64,000 nucleotides of DNA, from NCBI RefSeq assembly GCF_024178165.1, contig NZ_JAMZIE010000004.1, positions 124,001 to 188,000 of the forward strand. The letters are read 5' to 3'. Source of the stretch: Halohasta salina (lineage in GTDB: Archaea > Halobacteriota > Halobacteria > Halobacteriales > Haloferacaceae). A model generated the notes under the pieces. It had not been told where the DNA came from. It worked only from the letters and a program-made list of their open reading frames with translations, and did no database searches. How positions within the stretch are numbered: the first letter of the stretch is position 1; every line of letters starts with the position of its first letter. The position numbers and the translations under genes were made by a program. Of this stretch, positions 24,679-33,338 are shown in pieces.

Positions 24679-25805
24679 GCGGACAGGACGCGACAGCCGA
24701 GCGGGATCGAGCAGCCCTCACCAGCCCACCGGCCGCACTCCCGGCAGCGCTGGAGACGGCCGACATGGGAATGTTTGTGCTCGATTCCACGTTCACCGTT
24801 CGGTGGATCAACGAGACGGCGGCGACCTACTTCGGGCTCGATCGGGAGGCAGTAGTCGGCCGGGACAAACGGGAGTTGATCGAGTCGACGATCCGGTCGA
24901 TCTTCGAGCGTCCCGAGCGGTTCGCCGAGACGGTTCTCGACACCTACACGGACAACACGTACGTCGAGGAGTTCGAATGCCACGTGCTACCCGGCGAGGA
25001 GCGGGCCGAACGCTGGCTGCTCCACCGGAGCAAACCGATCCGGTCGGGGGCACTCGCCGGCGGTCGGATCGAGCACTACACCGACATCACCGAACTCAAG
25101 ACCTCCCAGCGCCGGCTCGAAGCCCAGCGGGACGACCTCGAAGTGCTCAATCAGGTCGTCCGCCACGACATCCGCAACGACCTCCAGCTGGTGAGCGCCT
25201 ACGCCGACATGCTCGAATCCCACGTCGACGCGGCGGGGGAGGCCCACCGCGAGCGGATCGCCGACAGCGCCGCCAACGCGATCGAACTCACCGAGAGCGC
25301 CCGCGATCTGGCCGAAGTGATGCTCAGCCGGCAGGCCGAGACCACGCCGATCGCCGTCCGGGAAGTGCTCGACACCCAAATCGCGGAGGTCAGCGAGCTC
25401 AACCCCGCGGCGACGGTCCGAACCGAGGGACTGGTGCCCGAACGCGAGGTGCAAGCCAACGCGCTGTTGGGCTCGGTGATCCGGAACCTGCTTTCCAACG
25501 CGATCCAGCACAACCGGGACGGGGAGCCGACAGTCACCGTTTCGGTGACCGACGACGAGGAGACGGTCACGATCCGGGTCGCCGACGACGGTCCCGGGAT
25601 CCCCGACCGACGGAAACAACAGCTGTTCGGCAAGGGACAGAAAGGCCTCGACAGCACCGGCACCGGCATCGGGTTGTATCTGGTCGAGACGCTCGTCGAC
25701 GGCTACGGCGGCGAGGTCTGGATCGAAGACCAGGCGGACCAGGCCGGCTCGCCGGCCGAGGCCAGCGGAGCCGTCTTCGTCGTCGAGCTCCCGGTGGCCG
25801 GCTGA
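24675..25805 (+). CDS. PAS-domain sensor histidine kinase
   Basis: The 376-residue protein has one PAS domain (residues about 20-140; ALETADMGMFVLDSTF), the H-box VVRHDIRNDLQ with phospho-His164, and an HATPase_c domain with N-box NLLSNAIQHN, G1 DDGPGIP and G2 GTGIGLYL. No membrane segment is seen, so it is a cytoplasmic sensor. No response regulator is adjacent; the Bat-type regulator at 15397 is 7 kb away and pairing is only possible, not shown. Confidence 0.92.
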   Translation: MSGQDATAERDRAALTSPPAALPAALETADMGMFVLDSTFTVRWINETAATYFGLDREAVVGRDKRELIESTIRSIFERPERFAETVLDTYTDNTYVEEFECHVLPGEERAERWLLHRSKPIRSGALAGGRIEHYTDITELKTSQRRLEAQRDDLEVLNQVVRHDIRNDLQLVSAYADMLESHVDAAGEAHRERIADSAANAIELTESARDLAEVMLSRQAETTPIAVREVLDTQIAEVSELNPAATVRTEGLVPEREVQANALLGSVIRNLLSNAIQHNRDGEPTVTVSVTDDEETVTIRVADDGPGIPDRRKQQLFGKGQKGLDSTGTGIGLYLVETLVDGYGGEVWIEDQADQAGSPAEASGAVFVVELPVAG

Positions 25806-26019
25806 TCGACATCCGGCGGTCGACAGGCAAGTGGTCGACGCCAACTGCTTGGCAGACGGATGTGAACTTGTTTTATATCGTACACATAGAGATGCCAGTA
25901 CGGCCCCCTGTGAGAATATATCCCAATAGAAGATACAAAAATCAGACTCGCGAACCCCATCTTTCAATGTTTGTCTCCGAACATTTATTTGATATCACGA
26001 AAATCACGAAGACGTCAAT
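25806..26019. other. AT-rich upstream region of the tubulin-like locus
   Basis: Two candidate promoters are visible: GTTTTATATCG near 25869-25879, and ATTTATTTGATA (25983-25994), about 30 bases before the ATG at 26020. An inverted repeat AATGTT (25966-25971) with AACATT (25980-25985) touches the second TATA box and could be an operator. AT content is far above the coding flanks. Confidence 0.5.
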
Positions 26020-29000
26020 ATGAATTTGCCGGACAGGATCTTCGCAGTCGGTGGGGCTGGGAAGGCGATTACCTACGAGTTGCTGCGAGCAACGTGGGTA
26101 CAGGAGGCAGTGCTGCGCCCCCGGCCGAACCCGCGGACACTGACGGTGACGATCATCGATACGGCCGAAGAGGAGGAGAACCGTGATCTGGAACGGATCT
26201 CGGAGATCGAAGCCGAGATACAGGAGACGAAAAACCGGCTGCGAGAGGAACACTCCGGCCGGCCTGGCGAGATCGACATCACCTATCTTCCGCTGACAAA
26301 GAACATCCAGCTCCACGATCAGAACGACCTGATCGGCGAGTCGACGGTCCCCCGGATCGCCTCCGGCGTCGGGATGGAGGAGGAAAACTGGTGGCTCAAG
26401 CCGGAGTTCATCAACGAGAACCTGAACTTCGCTACGGGTGTCGTCCGCAAACGCGGGCTGGGAAAGGGGCTGTACTACAAGGCCTACGCCGAGGACGACG
26501 ACGTCCGGACCTCGATCGACCTTCCCCGACGTGGCAAAGTCGCGGTCATCGCCGGCCTCGGTGGAGGGACCGGTTCGGGCGTGTTCATCGATCTGGTGAA
26601 GGACCTCAAACAGACCCAGCGGACCGCCGAAATAACGCTGTTCGGGGTGCTCCCGAACGACGACGAGGGCGAGGCCGAGAACGCAAACGCGCACGCGACA
26701 CTCTCGGAGCTTGAGCATCTGAGCCTCAACGGCGAGGATCTGTTCAAAGACCGGGTGCTGATCCCGATCGATCCGACCGGCTTCGGCGGCAAGAAAGCCA
26801 ACATCCTCCAGAGTTCCGACGCGTTGATCGAGTTCGACCGGGCGGCGATCTACCTCATCGCCTCCTACTACAACATGATGGATATGGAGGACCCCTTCGC
26901 CGATACGCCGTCGTTCGCGCCGTTCATCATCGGCGTGCCGCAGGTCGTCCGGTACAACGTCGACGCGATACAGGAGGCCAAATCCGTCATCAGGGAACTG
27001 CTCACCGCCGAACAGGACGCCCTCGAAGCCGAGGAGAAGATCTACACCGAAGTCGACCGGTTCCTCACGAAGGCCTGGAGTCCCGACGGTCCCGAAGGCG
27101 AACTCCACGACTCGGATCTGAGCGACATCGAGAACCGCCTCAACGAGATCGAATCGCTGCTGAACTTCGATCTGTTCTCCGAACTCGACTACGAGTCAGT
27201 CTCGATCTACCGGGATATCATTTCGCAGGCCAAAGCCGAATCCGAGGAGATCGTCGAGCAGATCGAAGTGATCGGCGGCTCGATCCGTGCGGGCACCGCA
27301 CAGATCGGCGACGACGCCGAACAGTTCGTCGACAGCACGGACAAACAGCTCGCCAACGTCATCCAAGACGAACTCAGGCGGCTCACCCACCGGCACACCC
27401 TGCTCGTCCGGCTGCGCGGCATCGACAACACCCACATCGAGAGCACCGTCAGCTACCTGCTCGGATTAGAGGACGAGGGTGTCAGCGCGGGGGTCCGCCT
27501 CAACCAGATCGAGGCGCGGCTCGACGAGGCCGAAGAGCGGAAACAGCACCTCGAATCGGAGCTCGAAGAGGTTTCGGCGGAGCTCGAAGAGCGGCGGCGG
27601 GAGCAACAAGACGAGATCGATCGGCGCGTCGACGACTGGGAGCGGTCGGTGCGGACCGCCTACGAGGAGTACACCGAGTGTCAGTCGATCCCGGTCGACG
27701 GGATCAGCGGCGATCTGGAGGTGGCCCTCGAAACGTTCGCCCGGGAGGTCGAGAACGCAGAGACCCAACAGCAACTCGAAGCGGTAAACGAGGCACAGGT
27801 CCGGGAGGCACTCGGAGAGCTCACCGCGGAGTTCGACCGGATCGGGATCAGCGTCAGCGACATCGAGCGGGACATCAACTCGTCGCTGGCGAACCTCAAG
27901 GACGCCAAGGAATCGTTCCTCACGATGAACGAGGAGGGCGGCACGATCGAGCGGCTCACCCCGTGGGAGACCTCCGCCGAGGAGGACCGCGAAAAGGCCA
28001 AACAGAACTACCGGATGAAGCGGACCCAACTGGGCGATACGGGCGTCTTTTCGATCTCCCGGGCGGGAGACTCGCTGTCGGTTACCGTCGAGTTCGACAC
28101 CCAGACGCTCGGCCGAACGCTCGACAAGGAGGCCGAACAGCGGCGGCGAACGATCCTCAACGAGACACGGAACGAACTCGAAGATCCGCCGGCAGCGGTC
28201 GTCGACGACATCGAGCGGCGGCTGGACAGCACAAACAGCCTCGAAGAGATCACCCGCGACATCGAGGATCTGATCGAGGACGAGGTGCTCGAAACCGACG
28301 ACATCGAACAGCGGCGTGACGAACTGGAGGCGGATCTCAAAGGGACCGAACAGAAAGTCGACCGATTCGACCGGACGGTCGATCTCTTCGAGGAGGCAAA
28401 CGCGCTCCGGGAAGCGTTCGACGACGCGAAGGAAGCCTACCGCGAGTCCCGAGAGGCCTACCGGAAGGATCGGGATTCGACGGCGATGTCGACCGAAAAC
28501 GAGGAGTACAGCTACGTGAAGACGATGCAGCCGAACAACATCCTCCAGCTCCGCGCGGATTCGGATATCAGCGAGAGCAAGCTGTTCAACGACGAGGTCG
28601 AACGGCAGCGGCTCCGCGGCGCACTGGAGGAGCTCGCCAAGAACGCACAGAACCCCAAATATACGGGGATCCGCAAACGCCGGATCAGCAACGATCGGGC
28701 GCGCTACAACGACATGCAGATCGTCGTCGGCGTGATGAGCCGCGCGATGAGCCAGATCGGCGATGTCGCGGATCTGAAAGGCGTGTTTCAGGGAGCCTAC
28801 AACCTCGGACCGGGAAGCGAAAACTTCGCGTCGTTCCCGGTTGAGGCCGGCAACAACTGGGATGTCGGGCTCGGCATTTTCATCGACGGCGTGTTCCTCG
28901 ACAACCTGCGTGCGGAAGTCGAGGCCGACGGCTACCACGCCGGCTACAAGGCCCGCGAGCAGTCCGACGAGACGGAGATCCTCGTCCACCACACCTACGG

Positions 29001-29166
29001 GCTCGATCAGGGTCGGTACGTCCGTCGGAAGGACATCCTGAATATGGAGAATCCGAACGATGTCGAGTTCTATCTCCGCGACGAGATGACGATCAGGGAC
29101 GAACTCCTCGACGAATATCAAGAGACCGTCGAATTCACCGATACCGACACGGAGGGAGCCGAGTAG
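26020..29166 (+). CDS. FtsZ/tubulin-like protein with a very long coiled coil (Tubulin_2-like)
   Basis: The 1,048-residue protein opens with a nucleotide loop (FAVGGAGKAI, residues 8-17) and has the tubulin/FtsZ signature GGGTGSG at residues 181-187, followed by a GVLPNDDEGEAENANAHATL-type helix. From about 340 to 850 it is mostly charged heptads, a long coiled coil; the last 200 residues are a separate mixed domain. It therefore looks like a GTP-binding tubulin homologue fused to a rod, cytoplasmic. From memory, one family of FtsZ-like proteins found by Makarova and Koonin (2010) is linked with a distinct GTPase and membrane proteins. The gene downstream encodes exactly such a GTPase, one base away. 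Confidence 0.85.
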   Translation: MNLPDRIFAVGGAGKAITYELLRATWVQEAVLRPRPNPRTLTVTIIDTAEEEENRDLERISEIEAEIQETKNRLREEHSGRPGEIDITYLPLTKNIQLHDQNDLIGESTVPRIASGVGMEEENWWLKPEFINENLNFATGVVRKRGLGKGLYYKAYAEDDDVRTSIDLPRRGKVAVIAGLGGGTGSGVFIDLVKDLKQTQRTAEITLFGVLPNDDEGEAENANAHATLSELEHLSLNGEDLFKDRVLIPIDPTGFGGKKANILQSSDALIEFDRAAIYLIASYYNMMDMEDPFADTPSFAPFIIGVPQVVRYNVDAIQEAKSVIRELLTAEQDALEAEEKIYTEVDRFLTKAWSPDGPEGELHDSDLSDIENRLNEIESLLNFDLFSELDYESVSIYRDIISQAKAESEEIVEQIEVIGGSIRAGTAQIGDDAEQFVDSTDKQLANVIQDELRRLTHRHTLLVRLRGIDNTHIESTVSYLLGLEDEGVSAGVRLNQIEARLDEAEERKQHLESELEEVSAELEERRREQQDEIDRRVDDWERSVRTAYEEYTECQSIPVDGISGDLEVALETFAREVENAETQQQLEAVNEAQVREALGELTAEFDRIGISVSDIERDINSSLANLKDAKESFLTMNEEGGTIERLTPWETSAEEDREKAKQNYRMKRTQLGDTGVFSISRAGDSLSVTVEFDTQTLGRTLDKEAEQRRRTILNETRNELEDPPAAVVDDIERRLDSTNSLEEITRDIEDLIEDEVLETDDIEQRRDELEADLKGTEQKVDRFDRTVDLFEEANALREAFDDAKEAYRESREAYRKDRDSTAMSTENEEYSYVKTMQPNNILQLRADSDISESKLFNDEVERQRLRGALEELAKNAQNPKYTGIRKRRISNDRARYNDMQIVVGVMSRAMSQIGDVADLKGVFQGAYNLGPGSENFASFPVEAGNNWDVGLGIFIDGVFLDNLRAEVEADGYHAGYKAREQSDETEILVHHTYGLDQGRYVRRKDILNMENPNDVEFYLRDEMTIRDELLDEYQETVEFTDTDTEGAE

Positions 29167-29167
29167 T

Positions 29168-30607
29168 ATGGGGATCGGAGAGTTCCTCGAAGAAAACGGC
29201 GAGAAGGTCAAACTCGGCGTCTACTTCCTCGTCGTGATAGGCGTCGGCGGGATGCTGTTTTCGACACTCGGCGAAGCCTGGCGGCGAGCCGAGCTCGCCA
29301 AACCGCTGATCCTCTCGCTGGATCCGCTCGTCGGAGTGAGCCTCGAACAGTTTGCAGCCGGGATGTTCGGACTGTATCTCGGGCTGCTGGCGCTGATGAT
29401 CGCCGACCCGAAGAAACGCATACAGGGCGTGTTGCTCGGGTTCGGAACCGCAGCCGCACTGGTCGGTCTCCTGTCGGTCGGCCTGTTCATTCCGAACATC
29501 GACTTCGGCGCGAACATCGTCCTGATCGTCGGCGGGATCGTTGCGGGGACGATTCTCGGCGGGGGGCAGCAGCTGCTCGAAGTCAGAACCGCCGACGCAC
29601 TCGAGTTCCGTCGGGCGGCATCCAGACTGTATTTCGTACTGACGGGCATCATCGTCGTCGGGATGATCGAATACCATGTCACGTTCCCACAGTTGCTGGC
29701 CGTCAGTGACGCTGGCGTGTCGGTTCAGAACGTGGGTGGCTCGCTGTCGTTCACGCAGAGTGGGATGTTCGTCAACGGGCTCATGTCAGTCGTGTTCGTG
29801 CTGACTCTCCGCGAATTCGTCCAGTACGATTCCTCCGAAACCTTCTTTGTTCTCGGCCCGCGGGCATCGGGGAAATCGCTGCTGCTGGTGGGGAAGTATC
29901 TGGCCGCCCTCGACGATGCAACCGACCGCAAGGCCGACACGCCGATGAACCCGAGCGGTGACCTCATGGAACTCGTGAGCTCCCTCGATGCGGTCGGCCA
30001 AGACGCCGGCTGGGAGATCCGGTCGACCGCGTCAGCCGACGTCAAAGATCTCAGATTTAACTTCACGAAAGGCCGGGTGTTCCCGAAAAACGTCGAGATC
30101 GAAAGTCTCGATTACGCGGGCGAGTACCTCGACGAGCTGCCGAACGCGCTGATGAGCGCCGATGACGAGATCGACAACTCGACGTTGCGATTGCTCGCAC
30201 AGCGCGTTCGGGACGCCGAAACGCTGATACTCGTGATCGATATGGAACGCTACCATCGAAACGAGTCCCTCGGAATCGAACCGTACTTCGATATCCTCGA
30301 CGAGGCCTCGGGAACAGACGTACTGCTGGTCGCCACGAAGTGCGACATCCTCGCCGAACAATTCCGTGACGAACGGGCGCTCGAAGCCCACCAGTACTTC
30401 GACGAGTTTCAGGAGTACGTCAACAAGAAACTCGTCGCCAACGACCAAACGGTCCGAACGCTCGTCCAGAACACGGCCGGCAACGAGATCCATCCCGTCT
30501 ACTACCAGACGAAGGTCGACGACGCTGGCGATCGGGTGCCGATGCGGGACCCCAACGGGAACGTCATGACGATCGGCTTCGACGAACTACTCAAAAAAGT
30601 GGGGTAA
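29168..30607 (+). CDS. Membrane-anchored GTPase-like protein
   Basis: The 479-residue protein has about six hydrophobic segments in residues 15-215 (about 16-33, 60-79, 87-106, 112-130, 153-168, 198-214), then a cytoplasmic P-loop domain: GPRASGKS (residues 230-237), a G3-like DYAGE (315-319), hydrophobic strand ILVIDMERY, and G4-like TKCD (390-393). The pattern is that of a GTPase rather than a plain ATPase. It begins one base after the tubulin-like gene stop and surely shares its mRNA. Likely role (inference): tie the filament to the membrane and gate it by GTP. Confidence 0.8.
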   Translation: MGIGEFLEENGEKVKLGVYFLVVIGVGGMLFSTLGEAWRRAELAKPLILSLDPLVGVSLEQFAAGMFGLYLGLLALMIADPKKRIQGVLLGFGTAAALVGLLSVGLFIPNIDFGANIVLIVGGIVAGTILGGGQQLLEVRTADALEFRRAASRLYFVLTGIIVVGMIEYHVTFPQLLAVSDAGVSVQNVGGSLSFTQSGMFVNGLMSVVFVLTLREFVQYDSSETFFVLGPRASGKSLLLVGKYLAALDDATDRKADTPMNPSGDLMELVSSLDAVGQDAGWEIRSTASADVKDLRFNFTKGRVFPKNVEIESLDYAGEYLDELPNALMSADDEIDNSTLRLLAQRVRDAETLILVIDMERYHRNESLGIEPYFDILDEASGTDVLLVATKCDILAEQFRDERALEAHQYFDEFQEYVNKKLVANDQTVRTLVQNTAGNEIHPVYYQTKVDDAGDRVPMRDPNGNVMTIGFDELLKKVG

Positions 30608-30613
30608 CCACGT

Positions 30614-32260
30614 ATGTCAATACTCACAGTATACGATTCCGAAGGAAACGAATACTCACCAATTGCTGAGACGGCCGGACGGAGCGAGCGAATCAAGGAC
30701 CTGAACCTCGCCAGCGTGCGGTTCGCTATCGAGCCACAGGAGCGGCGTGTAATCGGCTACTTCAGGGCCAAAGCGACCCAGACGGCACGCTCCGAGCAGT
30801 ATTACGCCGAGTTTACTGCGCGAAACGGGAACGATTCGATCGGCGAGTTTACCGACGCACTCAGGACCAGACTCGACGAGTGGGGCTACATCCTCGACGA
30901 GTCGGCCGACGAGATGGCCGTGTTTCAGCGGCTGGAGGACCCGGGTCGAGCGTCGACGCCGGGAGCGAAAAACGACCTGACGATTCTGCAGGATCTCGCC
31001 ACCAACAGACAACTCACGAACGTCGGCGTCGGCGGTCCGGACGCCGCAGTGGGGTTACTGTCGGAGCTGGCAGACAGTCACTCGGTGGCGATCACGAGCG
31101 CCGAGGCCACCAGCCTTTCGACGTTCGATGTGGCGGTCACCGTCGGACGGTACTCGGGTATCGAACCGCTCGGCGAGACCGAACGTCGGTGGGAACAAGC
31201 CAAACAGTCGCTCCGCGACCAACTGATCAGCGAGGAGATCGACAGCATCAAACAGTCGGTCCAGACGCTCAAACGCGACCACGGACTGTCGGCCGACGAG
31301 ATTAAACGGAAGGTTCCTAGTCTCTCGTCGACCGGGTCGACGGGGCCATCTTCACGCGGGGCGCCCGCCTCAAAGGGCGAGCGTATTAAACGGACGCTGC
31401 TCTCGCCGAAGGTCGGGAAGTACATGTTTATCGGCGCGGTGGTGTTGCTCGTGTTGCTCGGCGGGTTCTACGGGGCGACAACGTTCGGACTGTTGGGTTC
31501 GGGCGGCGATGGCGCGACGATCGGCGGAACCGTGTATGCTGATGGAGAGCCGGCTGAGGGGGTGACTGTCGAACTCACCGGCGACCAACTTGAGAGTCCC
31601 GACGAAACGACCACGAGTGGACGCCTGTTCGGAGTTATCGGCAGCCCCGGCAAGTACGAGTTTACCGGCGTACCGCCGAACGGGACATACGACGTGACAG
31701 CGACCGTCGACGGCGACGAGTACGAAGAGACGGGGGTCGAACCCGGCGAACAACAGGTCAGCTTGGGGACGCCAAGCGAGTCCGATGAGTCAGGCGGAAT
31801 GTTCTCCTTCCTACCATTTGTGGGAGGTTCGGATTCGGGAACCAACGAGACAGAAACGGGCGGTGACACCGCGTCGGGAAATGAAACCGGGGGTGAAGAA
31901 GGATCGGAGGCTGAATCCGATTCGCAAGCCCCCTCAGGAGATAATTCGACCGACGAGTCGGGCAGCGAGTTCACCGCACAGACGTTCAGCTTGCGCGGAA
32001 CGGTCACCGACGCGAGTGGGTTGGAAGAAGATGGAGTAAACATACGTATCGAAAACGAATCACTGCTAGCCGATGAAGACGATGGACGAATACGGGTTAC
32101 CTCCGGTGAACGAGGTGAATACCAAACGGAGCCGGTACTCCAGAACGGAACATATAAATTGGAAGCATCAGTTCCAGTGAGCGAATCGAATTCAGATCAA
32201 GATTACTCCGGGACCGTCGAAATCGCCGGAAATACCACTGAAGACATCCAGCTCGGGTAG
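30614..32260 (+). CDS. Single-pass membrane protein with cytoplasmic head and two outer beta domains
   Basis: The 548-residue protein has a soluble N-terminal part (residues 1-265, ending in a basic linker KGERIKRTLLSPKVGK), one membrane helix (about 269-293), then outside a carboxypeptidase-regulatory-like beta domain (301-380; GTVYADGEPAEGVTVELTGD), a Ser/Glu/Gly-rich low-complexity stretch with Asn-x-Thr sites, and a second beta domain (about 455-548). It would transmit between surface and cytoplasm. It follows the GTPase gene by 6 bases. The 3' third is more AT-rich than the rest. I know no named family for the full protein. Confidence 0.75.
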   Translation: MSILTVYDSEGNEYSPIAETAGRSERIKDLNLASVRFAIEPQERRVIGYFRAKATQTARSEQYYAEFTARNGNDSIGEFTDALRTRLDEWGYILDESADEMAVFQRLEDPGRASTPGAKNDLTILQDLATNRQLTNVGVGGPDAAVGLLSELADSHSVAITSAEATSLSTFDVAVTVGRYSGIEPLGETERRWEQAKQSLRDQLISEEIDSIKQSVQTLKRDHGLSADEIKRKVPSLSSTGSTGPSSRGAPASKGERIKRTLLSPKVGKYMFIGAVVLLVLLGGFYGATTFGLLGSGGDGATIGGTVYADGEPAEGVTVELTGDQLESPDETTTSGRLFGVIGSPGKYEFTGVPPNGTYDVTATVDGDEYEETGVEPGEQQVSLGTPSESDESGGMFSFLPFVGGSDSGTNETETGGDTASGNETGGEEGSEAESDSQAPSGDNSTDESGSEFTAQTFSLRGTVTDASGLEEDGVNIRIENESLLADEDDGRIRVTSGERGEYQTEPVLQNGTYKLEASVPVSESNSDQDYSGTVEIAGNTTEDIQLG

Positions 32261-33249
32261 TGCCGAAAACAACCATGGCAAAGTCGACCACGATCTACCG
32301 GTTCGCCCTCTATTCGATGGGCCTGCTGTCGGTGCTGACGTTACTAACGGTGCTACATCTATCCGGGTTTGTCTCGCTGTCGACACAAACCCTACGAGTC
32401 GTGCAGTTGGGTATGGCGTTCATGCTGTTCGTGTGGCTCCCGAGTATCGTGATTGCTGGTGGGACCCGACTGTACGAGTCGGCGGACTCGACAGCAGACG
32501 ACGAGTCGGCGGTCGACAAACCGGACGCGACGGCCGAGGAGTTACGTGCCGACGCCGACGAGGCGGTCGACGCGGCCGTCGGGGCGAGACGCGACGGCAG
32601 AACCGAAACCGCGATCGAAGGGTACGCCGAGGCGCTGGAGCTGTACCACGCCGCAGCGGCCCAGTCGACCGGCGACACACGTGAGTCGATCGAGGAGACG
32701 ATCGAGCAACTCCAGACCGACCGGGCAGCGCTCCAGTCGATGCAGGCAGCCCAGTCGTCGTTTCGGGAGGCACTGTCGACCGCCGAGAGGAGTTTTCAGC
32801 GGGCGGTCGCTGCCCACGCCGACGACGAGCGGACGCTCGCACGGATCCGCTACCGGCAGGCACGCACTCAGTTCGAGACCGCCCTTGAGGCGCTCGACGA
32901 CAGCGAGACGCCACTGCTGGAGACGCCGGTCGACGTGCCGGTCGAGATCGAAACCACGCTGACAACAAGACGACTCGGTGCGGTGTCGGGACTCGACGCA
33001 GCGGCGGTACAGGCACTCGAAGCCGATGGGATCACGACCGTGGGTGATCTTGATGCTCGAACGGGCGCGGAGACGACACGACCGAAGGCGGTCGACCGGC
33101 TCGAAGCGGCGGGCACGGTCGACCCCGAAACCGCGACGAAGCTGACAGCACTCTCGTGGAGTCACGATGAAGACAGCTATGCGTTCACCGAGCGGGCCGA
33201 GATAACCGACCGACACCAGCGGTCGACGATCGGATTCGAAGCCAGCTAA
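32260..33249 (+). CDS. Two-helix membrane protein with cytoplasmic TPR-like/helix-hairpin module
   Basis: A GTG at 32260 overlaps the previous stop by one base (TAGTG); an ATG at 32275 is an alternative start 15 bases on. The protein (329 or 324 residues) has two membrane helices (about 13-35 and 47-67), then a cytoplasmic part: a helical repeat region (DAAVGARRDGRTETAIEGYA), a coiled region with RIRYRQART, a helix-hairpin-helix-like GLDAAAVQALEADGITTVGDL, and a terminal KLTALSWSHDEDSY. The same module forms the tail of the next protein, so they are paralogous in this part. Function unknown; probably a scaffold in this locus. Confidence 0.75.
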   Translation: MPKTTMAKSTTIYRFALYSMGLLSVLTLLTVLHLSGFVSLSTQTLRVVQLGMAFMLFVWLPSIVIAGGTRLYESADSTADDESAVDKPDATAEELRADADEAVDAAVGARRDGRTETAIEGYAEALELYHAAAAQSTGDTRESIEETIEQLQTDRAALQSMQAAQSSFREALSTAERSFQRAVAAHADDERTLARIRYRQARTQFETALEALDDSETPLLETPVDVPVEIETTLTTRRLGAVSGLDAAAVQALEADGITTVGDLDARTGAETTRPKAVDRLEAAGTVDPETATKLTALSWSHDEDSYAFTERAEITDRHQRSTIGFEAS

Positions 33250-33310
33250 CGGTGAATAAATACACAAATAAATAATAAATATAGAATCTTTTTAAATCGC
33301 ATACGAAATT

Positions 33311-33320
33311 ATTTATAATA
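33311..33320 (+). promoter_or_regulatory. TATA box and ribosome-binding site of the beta-propeller gene
   Basis: ATTTATAATA is centred about 25 bases before the ATG at 33339. GAGGAG (about 33329-33334) lies 4-5 bases before that ATG. The gap 33250-33338 is extremely AT-rich, so this gene can be transcribed separately from the four upstream. Confidence 0.5.
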
Positions 33321-33338
33321 AACGTGCGAGGAGCTGAT

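Noticed and set aside
25892-26023. 43-codon frame whose stop overlaps the tubulin-like ATG (ATGA)
   Set aside because: It looks like the mini-ORF layout, but its residues are basic and unlike haloarchaeal protein, and its distance from the nearer TATA-like box is only about 18 bases. More likely chance in AT-rich DNA.
27466-29211. Large open frame opposite the tubulin-like gene
   Set aside because: It has no haloarchaeal composition and runs opposite a frame with GGGTGSG and a clean coiled coil.
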